Of a stretch of 40,708 bases of DNA, positions 31,208 through 40,708 are shown piece after piece. A program made the translations under genes and the position numbers. The notes beneath the pieces are model-generated. The model saw nothing but the letters and a program-made list of their open reading frames with translations. It did no database searches and was not told the origin of the DNA. The stretch is taken from assembly GCA_001931905.2 (NCBI GenBank), contig MSJI02000562.1, forward strand, positions 1 through 40,708. The letters run 5' to 3'. The first letter of the stretch is position 1. Each line of letters opens with the position of its first letter. Source of the stretch: Cladosporium sp. IMV 00045. Lineage: Eukaryota; Ascomycota; Dothideomycetes; Cladosporiales; Cladosporiaceae.

Positions 31208-33009
31208 ATGGAACAAGCACAAGCAGGTGCTGGCCTGCAAGATGTGCCAGGCGATCACTCCACCACTCACGGAACCAGCACTTTCAGCAATGGCTCGGTG
31301 CCAGAGAAGAGAACCGCATACTCTCCCTCTAGACAGAATGGACCTAGCAAAAGACCAAGGAATGCGAAGGCAGGCAAAGGAGTCGAGGACGTAGCTATCT
31401 GTGCCAGTCCTGCGGGGTTCTTGACACACAGGCAAAAAGCTCAGACGGCAGAAAAAGAGAGCATTGGTGGCATGCTGCGCAAAGCCATGGTAGACCACCA
31501 GCTCGGCGTTTCTCTCAACCTCATCCTCCTGGTTGCGTTGACATATTTGCTTTTCCCGAGCTTGAGAGAGCGCGTGGGCGCGTTCTTCACATTGCAATAT
31601 GCGACAGGCAAGACCGGCGAGTTCTCGCTTGGTCCGAGGGACATGTATCTGGTGGTGGGCTATGTGGTGTTATTCACCGGCGTCAGAGCGGCGTGTATGG
31701 ACTACGCGCTCTTGCCGTTGGCAGGTGTTTTGGGAATCAAGCAGAAAAAGGCGAAAGTCAGGTATGCTTTGAGTCTAAATTGCCTATTCACGGTTTCACG
31801 AAACTCAACTCTAACTCTATCGCAGGTTCGCGGAGCAAGCATACCTTCTGCTCTACTACTTCGTTTACTGGACTTGGGGACTTGTTGTTTTCATCCAAGA
31901 TACTCCCGAGTCGCCTGCGACGACCTTCTTTGGCCAACTCAATGACTTGCTGATTTCTTTGTGGCGCGACTACCCACGCCTGGTGCTTGGGACGTCTCTT
32001 AAGCTTTACTATCTCTCTCAGACCGCATTCTGGGTGCAGCAAATCTTTGTGATCAACATCGAGGAACGCCGCAAGGACCACTGGCAGATGTTCGCGCATC
32101 ACATTGTCACAGTCTTCTTGCTGTTCTTCTCCTACGGATACAGGCAGATGCGTGCTGGTAATGCAGTGCTTGTGCTCATGGACAGCGTTGACCTCATTTT
32201 TCCGGTACGTTGTTTGGGTTTGCCTTTTTTGTCGCGTTTCAGTACTGACATGGAAAATTTAGCTTGCGAAGATCCTGCGCTACACTGGTTACCAGACAGC
32301 CTGCGACATTGCCTTTGGCTTGTTTGTCGTACTTTGGCTTGTCGCAAGACATTTCGGATATCTGTCAATCTGCTGGAGTATCTATGCGCATGTGTCCACC
32401 ACGACTATGGCCTACGGTACCTACAGCACACTCGACTCGACACGCCTTAGCGAGAGCGGAGGCTCAGGTGTTCTTGACAACCTCCTCCAGCCTCTTTTGA
32501 ACCCGAACGCGAAGACCGTGGCTTTCAACGCCGAGATCCGCAATATCTTCCTCGGACTCCTTGGTGGACTGCAAGTCATCACGATTGCATGGTTTGTGAT
32601 GATCTGCCGCGTTGTCGCCAAGGTGTTGCAAGGCCACCCCGCCGACGACTCGCGTTCAGACGACGAAGGCTGCGACGAAGAAGACGAGATCGAAGTTGAG
32701 GATGCAACCGAGTACTCGAAGAAGCACGAAAACGGCGTTCCATACAAACTTCGCGCTGAAACACAAGCCAACGCAGGAGCAGAGCGGAAGTTCATCGAAG
32801 TCCCCGCCACCTCCGAAGACCTGAAATACTCTTCCTCATCGCGCCCATCCAGCTCCTCCAAGCCTGGAAACAAGCGCAGAGGCAAAGGCGGCATTTCCAG
32901 CGGTCTCAATTTAGGCGAGCACAAAGACATCCTCAACAGGATCGGGTGTTTGAGCGACGAGCAGCTGGCGCGCGAAAGGGAGTTGCGAGAGGACGGGCGA
33001 AGGAAGTAG
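31208..33009 (+). CDS. LAG1: ceramide synthase (sphingosine N-acyltransferase), Lag1/TLC family
   Basis: ER membrane enzyme that joins a fatty acyl-CoA to a sphingoid base to make (dihydro)ceramide. Exons 31208-31761, 31826-32204 and 32263-33009 (introns of 64 and 58 nt) give 559 residues. After a polar N-terminal region come several membrane helices and the TLC domain. The Lag1 motif is visible: YLSQTAFWVQQIFV, ERRKDHWQMFAHHIVTVFL with the essential pair His276-His277, then DSVDLIFPLAKILRY and YLSICWSIYAH. A long acidic, Ser-rich cytoplasmic tail (from about 430) ends in a charged helix. Fungi usually have two paralogs (BarA and LagA in Aspergillus), and I cannot tell which this is. The symbol denotes the family. 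Confidence 0.94.
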
Positions 33010-33381
33010 AATTTGCTTGCCTTCCATCTTGGCCATCTTTCCGACGCTGTCGACGTCGCGTGTGTCGAACATGGCGAAAAGCGAGCCGCGGCTTCTCCTG
33101 TTGCCGCCGGCGAGCATGTGCATTAGCCGGCGTACTCTCTATATCGGGATATATATAGATTGCTTTTTTCTTTTCTGGGAATGAACGAATCATAGATTGT
33201 TACGAATCCTCAAATGTGAATTGAACGCGAAGAAGTATTCGCCCTGTCATCCCTCTCTCGTTGTGAAGTCAATCCTTGGGAGTAGCAGTTGTTTCCCTCA
33301 TCACCTCATCAATAGTAGACAACGGAGACCAGCTCTCGTCATGCCAACAACATCATACAATCACAAACCACCACCCTGATC
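33010..33381. other. intergenic, between convergent 3' ends
   Basis: 372 nt with AT-rich 3'-end-like sequence (TATATCGGGATATATATAG near 33140-33158). No gene is seen. Confidence 0.5.
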
Positions 33382-34017
33382 CTACGACTTCCTCGCCACA
33401 ACCCACATAAACTCCATCCCATCATCCGCCTCACTCTCCAACACCTCCTCACCGACAATCTCAAAGCCTACATCCCTCACCATCCCGCGATTCCGCTCAA
33501 CCCCAAACCCACTCCAAAAAATCCCCCTCCCCATCATCTCCCCGTAAATCTCCTCCTCATCCACAGTCGCGAAATTACACGCCAGCAGCGCGCCAGCTTT
33601 CAGCCAGTCGAAAATCCGCGCCAGCATGGCCTTCTGCTCTAGCCGCGGCAAGTGGAAGAGCGTGAAAAAACAGACCACCCCGTCCAGACTGCCGGGTTTG
33701 AAGCACAGCGAAGCCATGTCGCCAGGGATGAAAGTGGCGGCGGGGCAGATCGAGCGGGCCGTGGCGATTTGGGCGGGCGAGATGTCGTTTGCTATTACGC
33801 GCGCGCCTTGGGCGAGGAGGAGTTGTGTGGTGGGGATGCCAGGGCCGCAGCCGAGGTCGAGGATTGTTGGGTGTGGATGGGAGGTTATTGATGTGGCGTT
33901 GGAGGAGACTTTGGACGTGTAGCGCTCGCGAGGGGAAGGTTGTGAGTCCACCCAGGTGAGATACCAGGGCGCGAGGTGGTCGTAGGCTTCGCGGACTATG
34001 AGTTTTGCTTCGGACAT
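33382..34017 (-). CDS. class I SAM-dependent methyltransferase, small
   Basis: Single exon, 211 residues. The SAM-binding fold is clear: motif I TILDLGCGPGIPTTQLL near residues 51-67, the acidic end of strand 2 in VIANDISPAQI, motif near FIPGDMASLCF and the strand-4 segment SLDGVVCFFTLFHLP. The start follows the family pattern, with AYDHLAPWYLTWVDSQPSPR before motif I. Substrate is unknown; such proteins may methylate small molecules or proteins. The last 60 residues (EEIYGEMMGRGIFWSGFG and on) form a typical C-terminal part for fungal members with a WVVARK end. It is divergent from the CorA-like gene. Confidence 0.88.
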   Translation of the reverse strand: MSEAKLIVREAYDHLAPWYLTWVDSQPSPRERYTSKVSSNATSITSHPHPTILDLGCGPGIPTTQLLLAQGARVIANDISPAQIATARSICPAATFIPGDMASLCFKPGSLDGVVCFFTLFHLPRLEQKAMLARIFDWLKAGALLACNFATVDEEEIYGEMMGRGIFWSGFGVERNRGMVRDVGFEIVGEEVLESEADDGMEFMWVVARKS

Positions 34018-34521
34018 TGCTCTGGTACGAGGTCAATGTTTCTGTGAGGTCAATCGGAATTGAGAGAGTCGAGCCGAAAGGCACAGCGGCAACTGTCGAT
34101 TTTTATCATTTTATTCGCACTGAAGATAGACACCAATGGAAGTCCATCGTTTCGGGTAGGATTCGATCAATCTGTCGAATGCCGTATCTGCCGTTGATGC
34201 GAAGAGGATTCAGGGTTGATGAGCTGACGGCGCCCGCTTCACGATCCTTCCAGGCAGCGAGTGCGGCGGCAGTTCGGAAAAGCGGCTCATTTCCACCATT
34301 GGAGGCCAATGTACAGATAGAGTGTTAATAAGTGTGCATGCAAAGAGATACTTGTCGTTGTTCTGCGCCACAGCCGAAGTGACTAACCGCATACATGCAG
34401 CGCATCGATCAGACAGCTGCCTGAGCTGAGGGCAGCTGTATGTTGATCAGGACATCGTCACTAGTCGTCTTCACACCTGCCCTGAGATAACAGGAATGAC
34501 CATCATGTCTTGCTTTGAAAC
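34018..34521. promoter_or_regulatory. divergent upstream region of the methyltransferase and CorA-like genes
   Basis: 504 nt between opposite start codons. No gene is seen; frames are short and overlapping. Confidence 0.45.
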
Positions 34522-36363
34522 ATGTTCCAACAGCAACGGTACAAGCCAGAAGATACGATTGACCCTGCCAAAGATTACGAGGCAGACCCAAGATGGCACG
34601 CGAAACCCCTCACTCCTGCACAAGTCCTGGTCAACGACATCCGCCTTGAATCCCTGAGAGCAGGTCGTGGGCCAATGTTAGAAGTCAACGAAGTGCTTGC
34701 GTCAGGTCTTGTGCCCGATGATGCGGTGTATACTACTCCTGACAAGTTCGCTAAGGCCACAGATGCATCTACCAATCCCATAGAGGAGCGTCGCTTCAAA
34801 CAACTCGAAGACGAGTTTGGCTGGATCAGGCAACTAAGTTTAGCCGATGCGGACGACGCTCATACCAAGTGTCGATGGATACACTGTTCTTCTAAAAACT
34901 CAGATTACCTGTATGGCTTCTTGTATGCCTTGACGAGAGACACGCATCGCGTCTCGGAGTGCATGCAGCTTTTACATATCGCCGTGCAACAACACCAGCG
35001 TTTCTCACGGCATGGACATTATTTCGTACCCTTTGTCGAGCCCTTGACGTCTCGCCATTCAAGCACCGAGAAAAACACATATCCTTTGCTCATCTCCACG
35101 CCGTGGTTAGACTGGTCAATCAACGGGCAGACTCCGCCACTACGTTTCCAAATCGACAGGAGGGAAGGCTTCACGGCATCAAAGTCTACATGCCACCCCT
35201 TGAGATCTCTCTTGGCGCACTATTTCCGTCTTGAAGACACGCGGGAAAGAGAGCGATCGCAAGTCTTCACTAAACACAAGCCGTGGACTACAAATCGAGA
35301 GATTGACTTGAAAATACGTCAGTGGTACGGGCACTACCCTTCCGCTCTAAACGTCGACGAGATATGGCTCCTGGCAGTGGATGCAAAGCATATCGTCACT
35401 TTCTCTGCAAACCAGACTTGGAAATCCCGCTGGCCTCCTCTGCAATTGACGTCTCGCATCAGCGACGTCGCTTTTCGAGATATAAGGAACATGCTCTATT
35501 CCTCACACCGGCATGATTCGCAGGAATATACCGCTCTGACACACGTCACCACAAGTCTGGCAGGTGCGGTGGGGATGATGCATCGGAGTTTCTGGCAGGA
35601 TTTGTCCCTTTGTTTGACGGACAGGTATGCTGGCCATCTTGGACATCTGCAGTACCGGCTTCATCGTTCGCCGAGTACGAAGCTGGTTATGGATCTGCTT
35701 GCTTGTCAAGAGGAGCTGAATATCGTGATTCAAATCACGAAGCAACAGCTTGATATGATCACTCAGCTGCAAGCACTCACAGGACATGACCGTGACTCAA
35801 ATGCGGACAGCTCATTAAGTACCTCTCCTTCTCCCGCAACTCACAATGTTATTGTGTCAGACGAGCTCACGAGCGAGCCGCTCTCCCGCCACAGGGCCAC
35901 CTATCGACAACTTACTGCTTCAAGCATCAACGACCCAACAGCCAAGCTCAAAGACAATCTACAGAGAGAGCTCTCAGACCTGGAAGAGCTGCGCGACAAT
36001 GCAAACACCCTGGTATCCCGAACCATCCAGCTAGTCAACATCCGCCTGGAAGACCACGGCAAAGCCATCCTCGTCTTCACGGTCGTCACCATAGTTTTTC
36101 TCCCGCTGAATTTCGTCACGTCGTTTTTCGGAATGAACACCAGCGATATTAGAGATATGAACGCCACGCAGTCTTTGTTCTGGTTGGTTGCGATTTGTGT
36201 TACGGCTGGTGTGCTTGGTGTGTCGATATTCCTGGCTTTTCAGGGTGGGAATATTTTGGAACATGTTCATCTTTGGTTAGATGCTCGGAGGGAAAGGGCT
36301 GCCGTTGCCAATGCGGCTGCGCATAAGGGTGTTAAGCATGGAGGTATCTTGAATATCAAATGA
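34522..36363 (+). CDS. CorA-like divalent metal ion transporter (2-TM-GxN family)
   Basis: Single exon, 613 residues. The C-terminal part holds the CorA hallmark: a long helix (about 465-512, LKDNLQRELSDLEELRDNANT), a first membrane segment near 515-534 (ILVFTVVTIVFLPLNFVTSF), the signature Gly-Met-Asn at 537-539 (FFGMNTSDIRDM) and a second segment near 552-574 (SLFWLVAICVTAGVLGVSIF). The N-terminal 450 residues form a large soluble domain of the kind seen in fungal CorA-like proteins, with WLLAVDAKHIVTF and ISDVAFRDIRNMLY. Expected role is Mg2+ or another divalent ion channel at the plasma or an internal membrane; ion and location are not readable. An extra upstream exon cannot be excluded. 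Confidence 0.88.
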   Translation: MFQQQRYKPEDTIDPAKDYEADPRWHAKPLTPAQVLVNDIRLESLRAGRGPMLEVNEVLASGLVPDDAVYTTPDKFAKATDASTNPIEERRFKQLEDEFGWIRQLSLADADDAHTKCRWIHCSSKNSDYLYGFLYALTRDTHRVSECMQLLHIAVQQHQRFSRHGHYFVPFVEPLTSRHSSTEKNTYPLLISTPWLDWSINGQTPPLRFQIDRREGFTASKSTCHPLRSLLAHYFRLEDTRERERSQVFTKHKPWTTNREIDLKIRQWYGHYPSALNVDEIWLLAVDAKHIVTFSANQTWKSRWPPLQLTSRISDVAFRDIRNMLYSSHRHDSQEYTALTHVTTSLAGAVGMMHRSFWQDLSLCLTDRYAGHLGHLQYRLHRSPSTKLVMDLLACQEELNIVIQITKQQLDMITQLQALTGHDRDSNADSSLSTSPSPATHNVIVSDELTSEPLSRHRATYRQLTASSINDPTAKLKDNLQRELSDLEELRDNANTLVSRTIQLVNIRLEDHGKAILVFTVVTIVFLPLNFVTSFFGMNTSDIRDMNATQSLFWLVAICVTAGVLGVSIFLAFQGGNILEHVHLWLDARRERAAVANAAAHKGVKHGGILNIK

Positions 36364-36754
36364 TGGCTTGATATGGACAGAGTCCAAGTCGTTTCCCGAA
36401 AACACCTAAACGCTACGAGGGAAATGCCTCCACGAGAGACTGCATTCGGCGCCTATGGAGAAACGCAAGTCAACTTGGCATTTTTACATAAAACGTGACG
36501 GAAGTTCAACGTGAAGACCACATGCATCGAAATCGGATTTCGCGGATCCGAAAACACCGGCGCAACGTTGAGCTTTCACATGTCAGATAATGACGTGTAT
36601 GTCCATGCTTCCTACTGGCATCATAGGCTCCTTCAACCACTGACTGCTACGCACGCTTGCGCGTGCAAAATAGCCTGACAATTCACTCTTATAATATATA
36701 ATGCAATGAAGCATCGACTTTCAATTTCTCCTCTCCCTCGTTAACATTCCAAAA
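36364..36754. promoter_or_regulatory. upstream region of the flavin monooxygenase gene
   Basis: 391 nt between two plus-strand genes. It includes the 3' end of the CorA-like gene and the promoter of the monooxygenase, with a TATA-like element and a CT-rich leader just before 36755. Confidence 0.5.
36690..36702 (+). promoter_or_regulatory. TATA-like element of the monooxygenase gene
   Basis: TATAATATATAAT lies 53 nt upstream of the ATG and is followed by a CT-rich stretch (TTTCTCCTCTCCCTCG), a common fungal core-promoter arrangement. Confidence 0.5.
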
Positions 36755-38440
36755 ATGGGCAACTCCGACAAAATGGAGATCCCAGATCGCCGCCAGCTGC
36801 AATACTACCTGCAGCAATTGTTCAACAGCCCCTTCCAATTCATCTACGTCCTGATCCAAAACCTCCTCGATTACTTTCTCTCCCCGGCCGCTCCGCCTCC
36901 AAATGCAGACTTGAGCAGGCCGAAAATCGCCATCATCGGTGCCGGCATCACGGGCGTTTCTTCCGCATCTCACTGCGTGGGCCATGGATTCGACGTGCAG
37001 ATTTTCGAAGCCGGGAGTCGCGATATCCGTACGTTGTGTCTGTGAGAGATCAATACCAGGGTTGTAATCTAATTTCTTCTCACAGTCGGTGGCATCTGGG
37101 CTAAAGTCAACAACACCAGCGGCCTGCAAATCCACTCTCTGCTGTACAGATTTCACCCGAGCGTGAAATGGAACGAAGGATACCCGGACCGCCAGAAGAT
37201 CGTGCACGAGGTCGAGAAACTCTGGGGACGTTATGGTTTGCAGGATAAGACGAAGTTCGACACCCGCGTCGAGAAAGTGTACAAAGACGAGCAAGGACGC
37301 TGGATCATCAACGATCCGTCGCAGGGTCGGTATGATGGTGTGATCGCTGCTGTGGGAACTTGCGGCGACCCTAAGATGCCGCATGTGCCTGGGCAGGAGA
37401 AGTTTAAGGGCGAGATTTACCATTCGTCTAAGCTTGATGGGAAGGAGGCCAAGGACAAGAAGGTTCTCATCGTTGGAGGTGGCGCGTCCGCCATTGAAGC
37501 GCTTGAGTTCGTGGAGCAGCAGGACGCGCAGAAAGCATTCGTCCTTGCTCGCAGTGAGAAGTAAGTTCTCGTCCGCCCTCAAGACCAGAGCGTTTTCCCT
37601 AACCGTTAATTCCATTACAGATGGATCATCCCCCGCAACCCCATCATCGACATCGCCCTATCCCTCAACATCTTCGGCAGCGAAACAATCTTCAGCTGGA
37701 TCCCCGAAGCTCTCCTCCGCATCTTCTTCTATCGAGACCTGGCAGACCTCGCGCCTCCTCCCGGAAGCGGCAAAGGTGTCTTCACCGAAACGCCCATGGT
37801 CAACTCCGGCGTGCTCGACCAGGTCCGCTCTGGCCGTGCCGACTGGCTGCGAGGCGACATCATGCACTTCACCGAGACTGGCATCCAATTCAAGCATCGC
37901 TCACAAGGCGTCCCGAAAGGCGGACCAGGCAAGCAAGAGCACATCGAAGGCGACATGTGCATCATGGCGACAGGCTACCAGCGACCAAGCCTCAGCTTCC
38001 TGCCCGACGATTGTTTCCAGGAGAAATACCAGCCGCCAAACTGGTACCTGCAAGTCTTCCCGCCAGGCCACATGGACATCTGCGCCAATAACTGCACCTA
38101 CGTCAACGCAATCGGCACGGTGGGAAACTACCACATCGGCATCTACACGCGCTTCTTGCTCATGTTCCTCGTCGATCCGCTGAGTAGGCCGAATGAATGG
38201 CTGATGAAGCTTTGGATCAACTTCACGCGATTCGTCAAGCAGCGCGCTCCGACTGGCGCGTTTGAGTTCTTCACTTATGCCGAGTTGATTTACTGGTTTT
38301 GTTTTGTCATCGTCATCAACCCTTTCAGGTGGAAGTGGGGATTGTTCGTCATGACTGGTCGTGGTGCTGCGCTGCCCAAGCGTGTGGTGCAGGAGGAAGA
38401 CAGGCTCAGGGAGCGTATGAAGAATGGGAAGGCCAACTGA
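36755..38440 (+). CDS. flavin-containing monooxygenase
   Basis: FAD- and NADPH-dependent monooxygenase of the FMO / N-hydroxylating class. Exons 36755-37028, 37086-37560 and 37621-38440 (introns of 57 and 60 nt) give 522 residues. Seen: FAD-binding GAGITG (62-67) in IAIIGAGITGVSSASH, an FMO-type FxGxxxHS motif (Phe198, Gly200, His204 in FKGEIYHSSKL), the NADPH-binding GGGASA (222-227), and ATGY (366-369) near the end of the catalytic part. A hydrophobic N-terminal stretch (FQFIYVLIQNLLDYF, about 28-41) and a C-terminal one (ELIYWFCFVIVINPF) suggest membrane association. Substrate is unknown. No biosynthetic partner gene is adjacent. Confidence 0.92.
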
Positions 38441-40108
38441 TTTGGCAACTTTCAGGGAAAGTATTGTGAGAAGCAGTTTATCGCCTTAGAGCCTCTCCAT
38501 AAATAGCAAACCCAAACCCACTCTAGGGGGGAAAAAGAACGTCAATCATGAAACTCCTCGCAGTTTGTGTCATTCTGGTCCGAAGAGTAACCTTCAAAAA
38601 TTACTTCGGCACGGCCGGTTGCCCATATCCATGAACTACGCATCAATACACAGCTCAAATGTCTCACAAACTCACCCGTCCCAAAGTACGCGGCACTATC
38701 CCTACGGCCAGGTCCTATCTCGCACCACGATTATCAACTGGGATTCGATTTATCTACTACAAAATCTAAGGACCAAGACACTCTACATGTAAAATCACCC
38801 AAAGCGGAAGAAGTGAGACGCAGCATCTTGTTGCTGTCGACGCCGATGTAGAACCTATAGTCGAACCACAGTGGCTTACATACGAGCAGGCCCAGATTTT
38901 GCACTGAGCTATCGGCGGATGAAACATGGATACTACAAAAAGAACACTGGCGAAGCCCTGTATAAATCGACATACTTTTCGTAGTTTAGCTGAGCTATCG
39001 ATGTGGTTCCACTGCTTCCTAGAATTTCCCGGTATATCTAGAGAGGTACATGAAAAAAGTAAACCTTGAGGTTATGCCGGGACTAGGGGATGATGGCACA
39101 CTGTGGAGAGGTCTTGTCAAGGCGGCGGCCGAGATTGAAGGCAGCTTCTGTCCAGAATCAGGTAAAGAGCGTCGCTCGGCATGAAGAGATCGAAGGTGTT
39201 TCGCTGAATAAGGCATCTAACAGCGCTTCCCACTTTGTTCGTTTCATGTTCTGTTCTTCAGTGTTGAGGCCGTCGTTCGGACATATCGACAAACGAACTC
39301 AGTTTGTCCACCTTCTCACTCAACAGCATCGCTCGAGAAACGACCTGCATATTGCCAAACTGCTGCACACCACCATTCCCAGGGGCATTCGCACTCTCCC
39401 CACTAGCACCGCCATTCCCGTTACCTTCATCAAACTCAAAGGGGAACGAGATCCAGAAGTGAACGGCAAGTCAATCACATCGACACGGCCGGATGTTGAT
39501 ACTCACGAAGTACGATGATGCTTCACGAAAGGACCACCTATATCATATGAGCTGCGACATAAGTCCAGCTGTCTTGCGGGATGCTACCGGGGGCCATAAT
39601 TCTAAGAGTACCCTACCCGTAGATCGATAACAACATTTAGGAAAAAGAAAGGCGAGAGACCACAATATTAGATGTTGAAATTTGATTTTCTTTTTCATCT
39701 TCCCGTGAGATCTATCTTCAGTAATAAATCCCATCAAAGTGTCACAAGATACACTTTTGTCAAAATTGTTGAATGCTTTCCCTTCGTACAAGTCTGCACA
39801 CGCAGAGCAAATGCCGTCAAAAGTTTTCTATTTTCCATGCAAATTCATTCTTGTCTCAAAGGACGAAGAAAACTTAACAAGTCCCATCGAATAATTTTCA
39901 AAACAAGTAGACGCCGAAAGCGCCATCGCTATATCACGTTGAGTGACAATGTCCCAATCTCTTTTCCTCCTTTCTATGATGTCCCTTAGTCAACAAAGAA
40001 ACGCCGTAAATCTGCGTGAAAATGCTATCGCGTGATGAGACGTGATGCACATTAATCATTTCAATCCCCTAATGCAGGGACATTGAGAACACTTCCTTCA
40101 TCATCAAT
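38441..40108. other. 1.67 kb between convergent genes
   Basis: Mainly 3' untranslated-type sequence for the monooxygenase (plus) and the C1-THF synthase (minus); 39640-40080 is AT-rich. One minus-strand exon-like stretch at 39258-39440 is listed separately. A plus-strand frame at 39090-39518 is probably its shadow or chance. Confidence 0.45.
39258..39440 (-). other. possible terminal exon of an unidentified gene
   Basis: The minus-strand frame ending at TGA 39260-39258 reads FDEGNGNGGASGESANAPG, then VQQFGNMQVVSRAMLLSEKV and SSFVDMSERRPQH. The composition looks like a natural protein tail. An AG at the 5' side (39435-39436) could be an acceptor, with a GTGAGT donor at about 39507-39502 after an exon-like SFREASSYF. 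No start codon or complete gene can be assembled, so it may be a remnant or chance. Confidence 0.25.
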
Positions 40109-40708
40109 CTAGAAGAGACCCTCAATCTCGCCAGTCTCAAGGTTGACGTCAACGTTCAAGTAGCCAGGAGCGGTGGGCAGGCCGGGGATGGTCTGAATGT
40201 CCGCCGCGAGAGCGTACAAGTAGCCGGCGCCGGCGGCCATGCGGACGTCGCGGATGGGGACGTCGAAGCCCGTGGGCGCACCCTTGAGCGCCGCGTCGTG
40301 CGACAGCGAGTACTGCGTCTTGGCGATGCAGATGGGCAGGTTGCCGTAGCCCTGGCGGGCGTAGGTGTCGATTTTCTTCTGGGCAGTTTCGGAGAAGGAG
40401 ACGGTTGCGGCGCCGTACATCTTCTGTGCGATGGCCTCGATGCGAGATGCGATGTCGCCGGACTCGGTTGGGTAGAGGAGGTTGAAGTTCTCGGGCTGAG
40501 ACTTGGCGGAGGCGGCGATGACGCCGTTGGCGAGGTCGATGGCACCCTTGCCACCCTCGGCCCAGTGGTTGGCGCCGATTGCGTCGATGGCACCGGCGCT
40601 GAGAGCCTCCTCGCGGATGACGGCGACTTCGTTGTCGGTGTCGGTCTCGAACTTGTTGATGGCGACGACGACGTTGACACCGTACTGGCGTGCGTTCTCA
40701 ATGTGCTT
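40109..40708 (-). CDS. ADE3: C1-tetrahydrofolate synthase, C-terminal part (formate-THF ligase domain)
   Basis: 199 codons plus stop are in the window; the 5' part lies beyond the right edge. The frame is open to 40708 and begins KHIENARQYGVNVVVAINKF. It continues through EEALSAGAIDAIGANHWAEG, LLYPTESGDIASRIEAIAQK, PICIAKTQYSLSHD and VPIRDVRMAAGAGYLYALAA, and ends GYLNVDVNLETGEIEGLF. This is the closing half of the formate-tetrahydrofolate ligase domain, which makes 10-formyl-THF for purine synthesis. In fungi this domain is normally fused to dehydrogenase/cyclohydrolase domains at the N-terminus. Cytosolic (Ade3) or mitochondrial (Mis1) location cannot be decided without the N-terminus; the symbol marks the family. 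Confidence 0.93.
   Translation of the reverse strand, partial: KHIENARQYGVNVVVAINKFETDTDNEVAVIREEALSAGAIDAIGANHWAEGGKGAIDLANGVIAASAKSQPENFNLLYPTESGDIASRIEAIAQKMYGAATVSFSETAQKKIDTYARQGYGNLPICIAKTQYSLSHDAALKGAPTGFDVPIRDVRMAAGAGYLYALAADIQTIPGLPTAPGYLNVDVNLETGEIEGLF

Noticed and set aside
33382..38440. Secondary-metabolite cluster around the methyltransferase and monooxygenase
   Set aside because: No polyketide synthase, peptide synthetase, terpene synthase or prenyltransferase is present, and a CorA-like transporter lies between the two.
1..40708. tRNA, 5S rRNA, transposase or reverse-transcriptase genes
   Set aside because: TTCGA-type T-loop candidates (for example near 38860) lack matching stems, and no translated frame shows transposon or retroelement motifs.

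Overview
The window comes from a filamentous ascomycete (Pezizomycotina); a Dothideomycete of the Mycosphaerella type is plausible, but the species cannot be named from this sequence. Genes are monocistronic, on both strands, and split by introns mostly of 50-90 nt with GT..AG borders and CTAAC/CTGAC branch sites. The protein families are typical of moulds: sugar porters, a Zn2Cys6 regulator, a BtgC-type glucanase, a DUF8035 protein and a Lag1 ceramide synthase. I found no tRNA, rRNA, transposon ORF or CRISPR.

Layout. 1-161 (-): first two exons of an unidentified gene running off the left edge. 162-4494: 4.3 kb without a convincing gene, with short repeats and palindromes. 4495-7356 (-): an STL1-like sugar/polyol transporter, which I reconstruct as 19 exons including coding microexons of 6, 7, 9 and 11 nt. 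8734-9102 (+): DUF952 protein. 9521-11380 (-): second sugar porter, with an in-frame 60-nt intron. 12432-13661 (-): D-2-hydroxyacid dehydrogenase. 13827-16336 (-): Zn2Cys6 transcription factor. 17816-20157 (+): BtgC-type GH17 membrane endo-1,3-beta-glucanase. 20158-23504: long gene-poor stretch and leader. 23505-26491 (+): DUF8035 protein. 27221-29845 (-): large intronless membrane protein. 31208-33009 (+): ceramide synthase. 33382-34017 (-): small SAM methyltransferase. 34522-36363 (+): CorA-like transporter. 36755-38440 (+): flavin-containing monooxygenase. 40109-40708 (-): C-terminal end of C1-tetrahydrofolate synthase, running off the right edge.

Function. The four minus-strand genes from 4.5 to 16.3 kb (two uptake porters, an NAD(P)-dependent hydroxyacid reductase and a regulator) could be a small carbon-use cluster; this is inference from content and adjacency only. 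The remaining genes are mostly housekeeping or cell-envelope functions (glucan remodelling, sphingolipid synthesis, metal transport, one-carbon metabolism) and do not form an obvious pathway. The most unusual things seen directly are the microexon-rich transporter gene and the left-edge gene, whose two short introns carry related hairpins.
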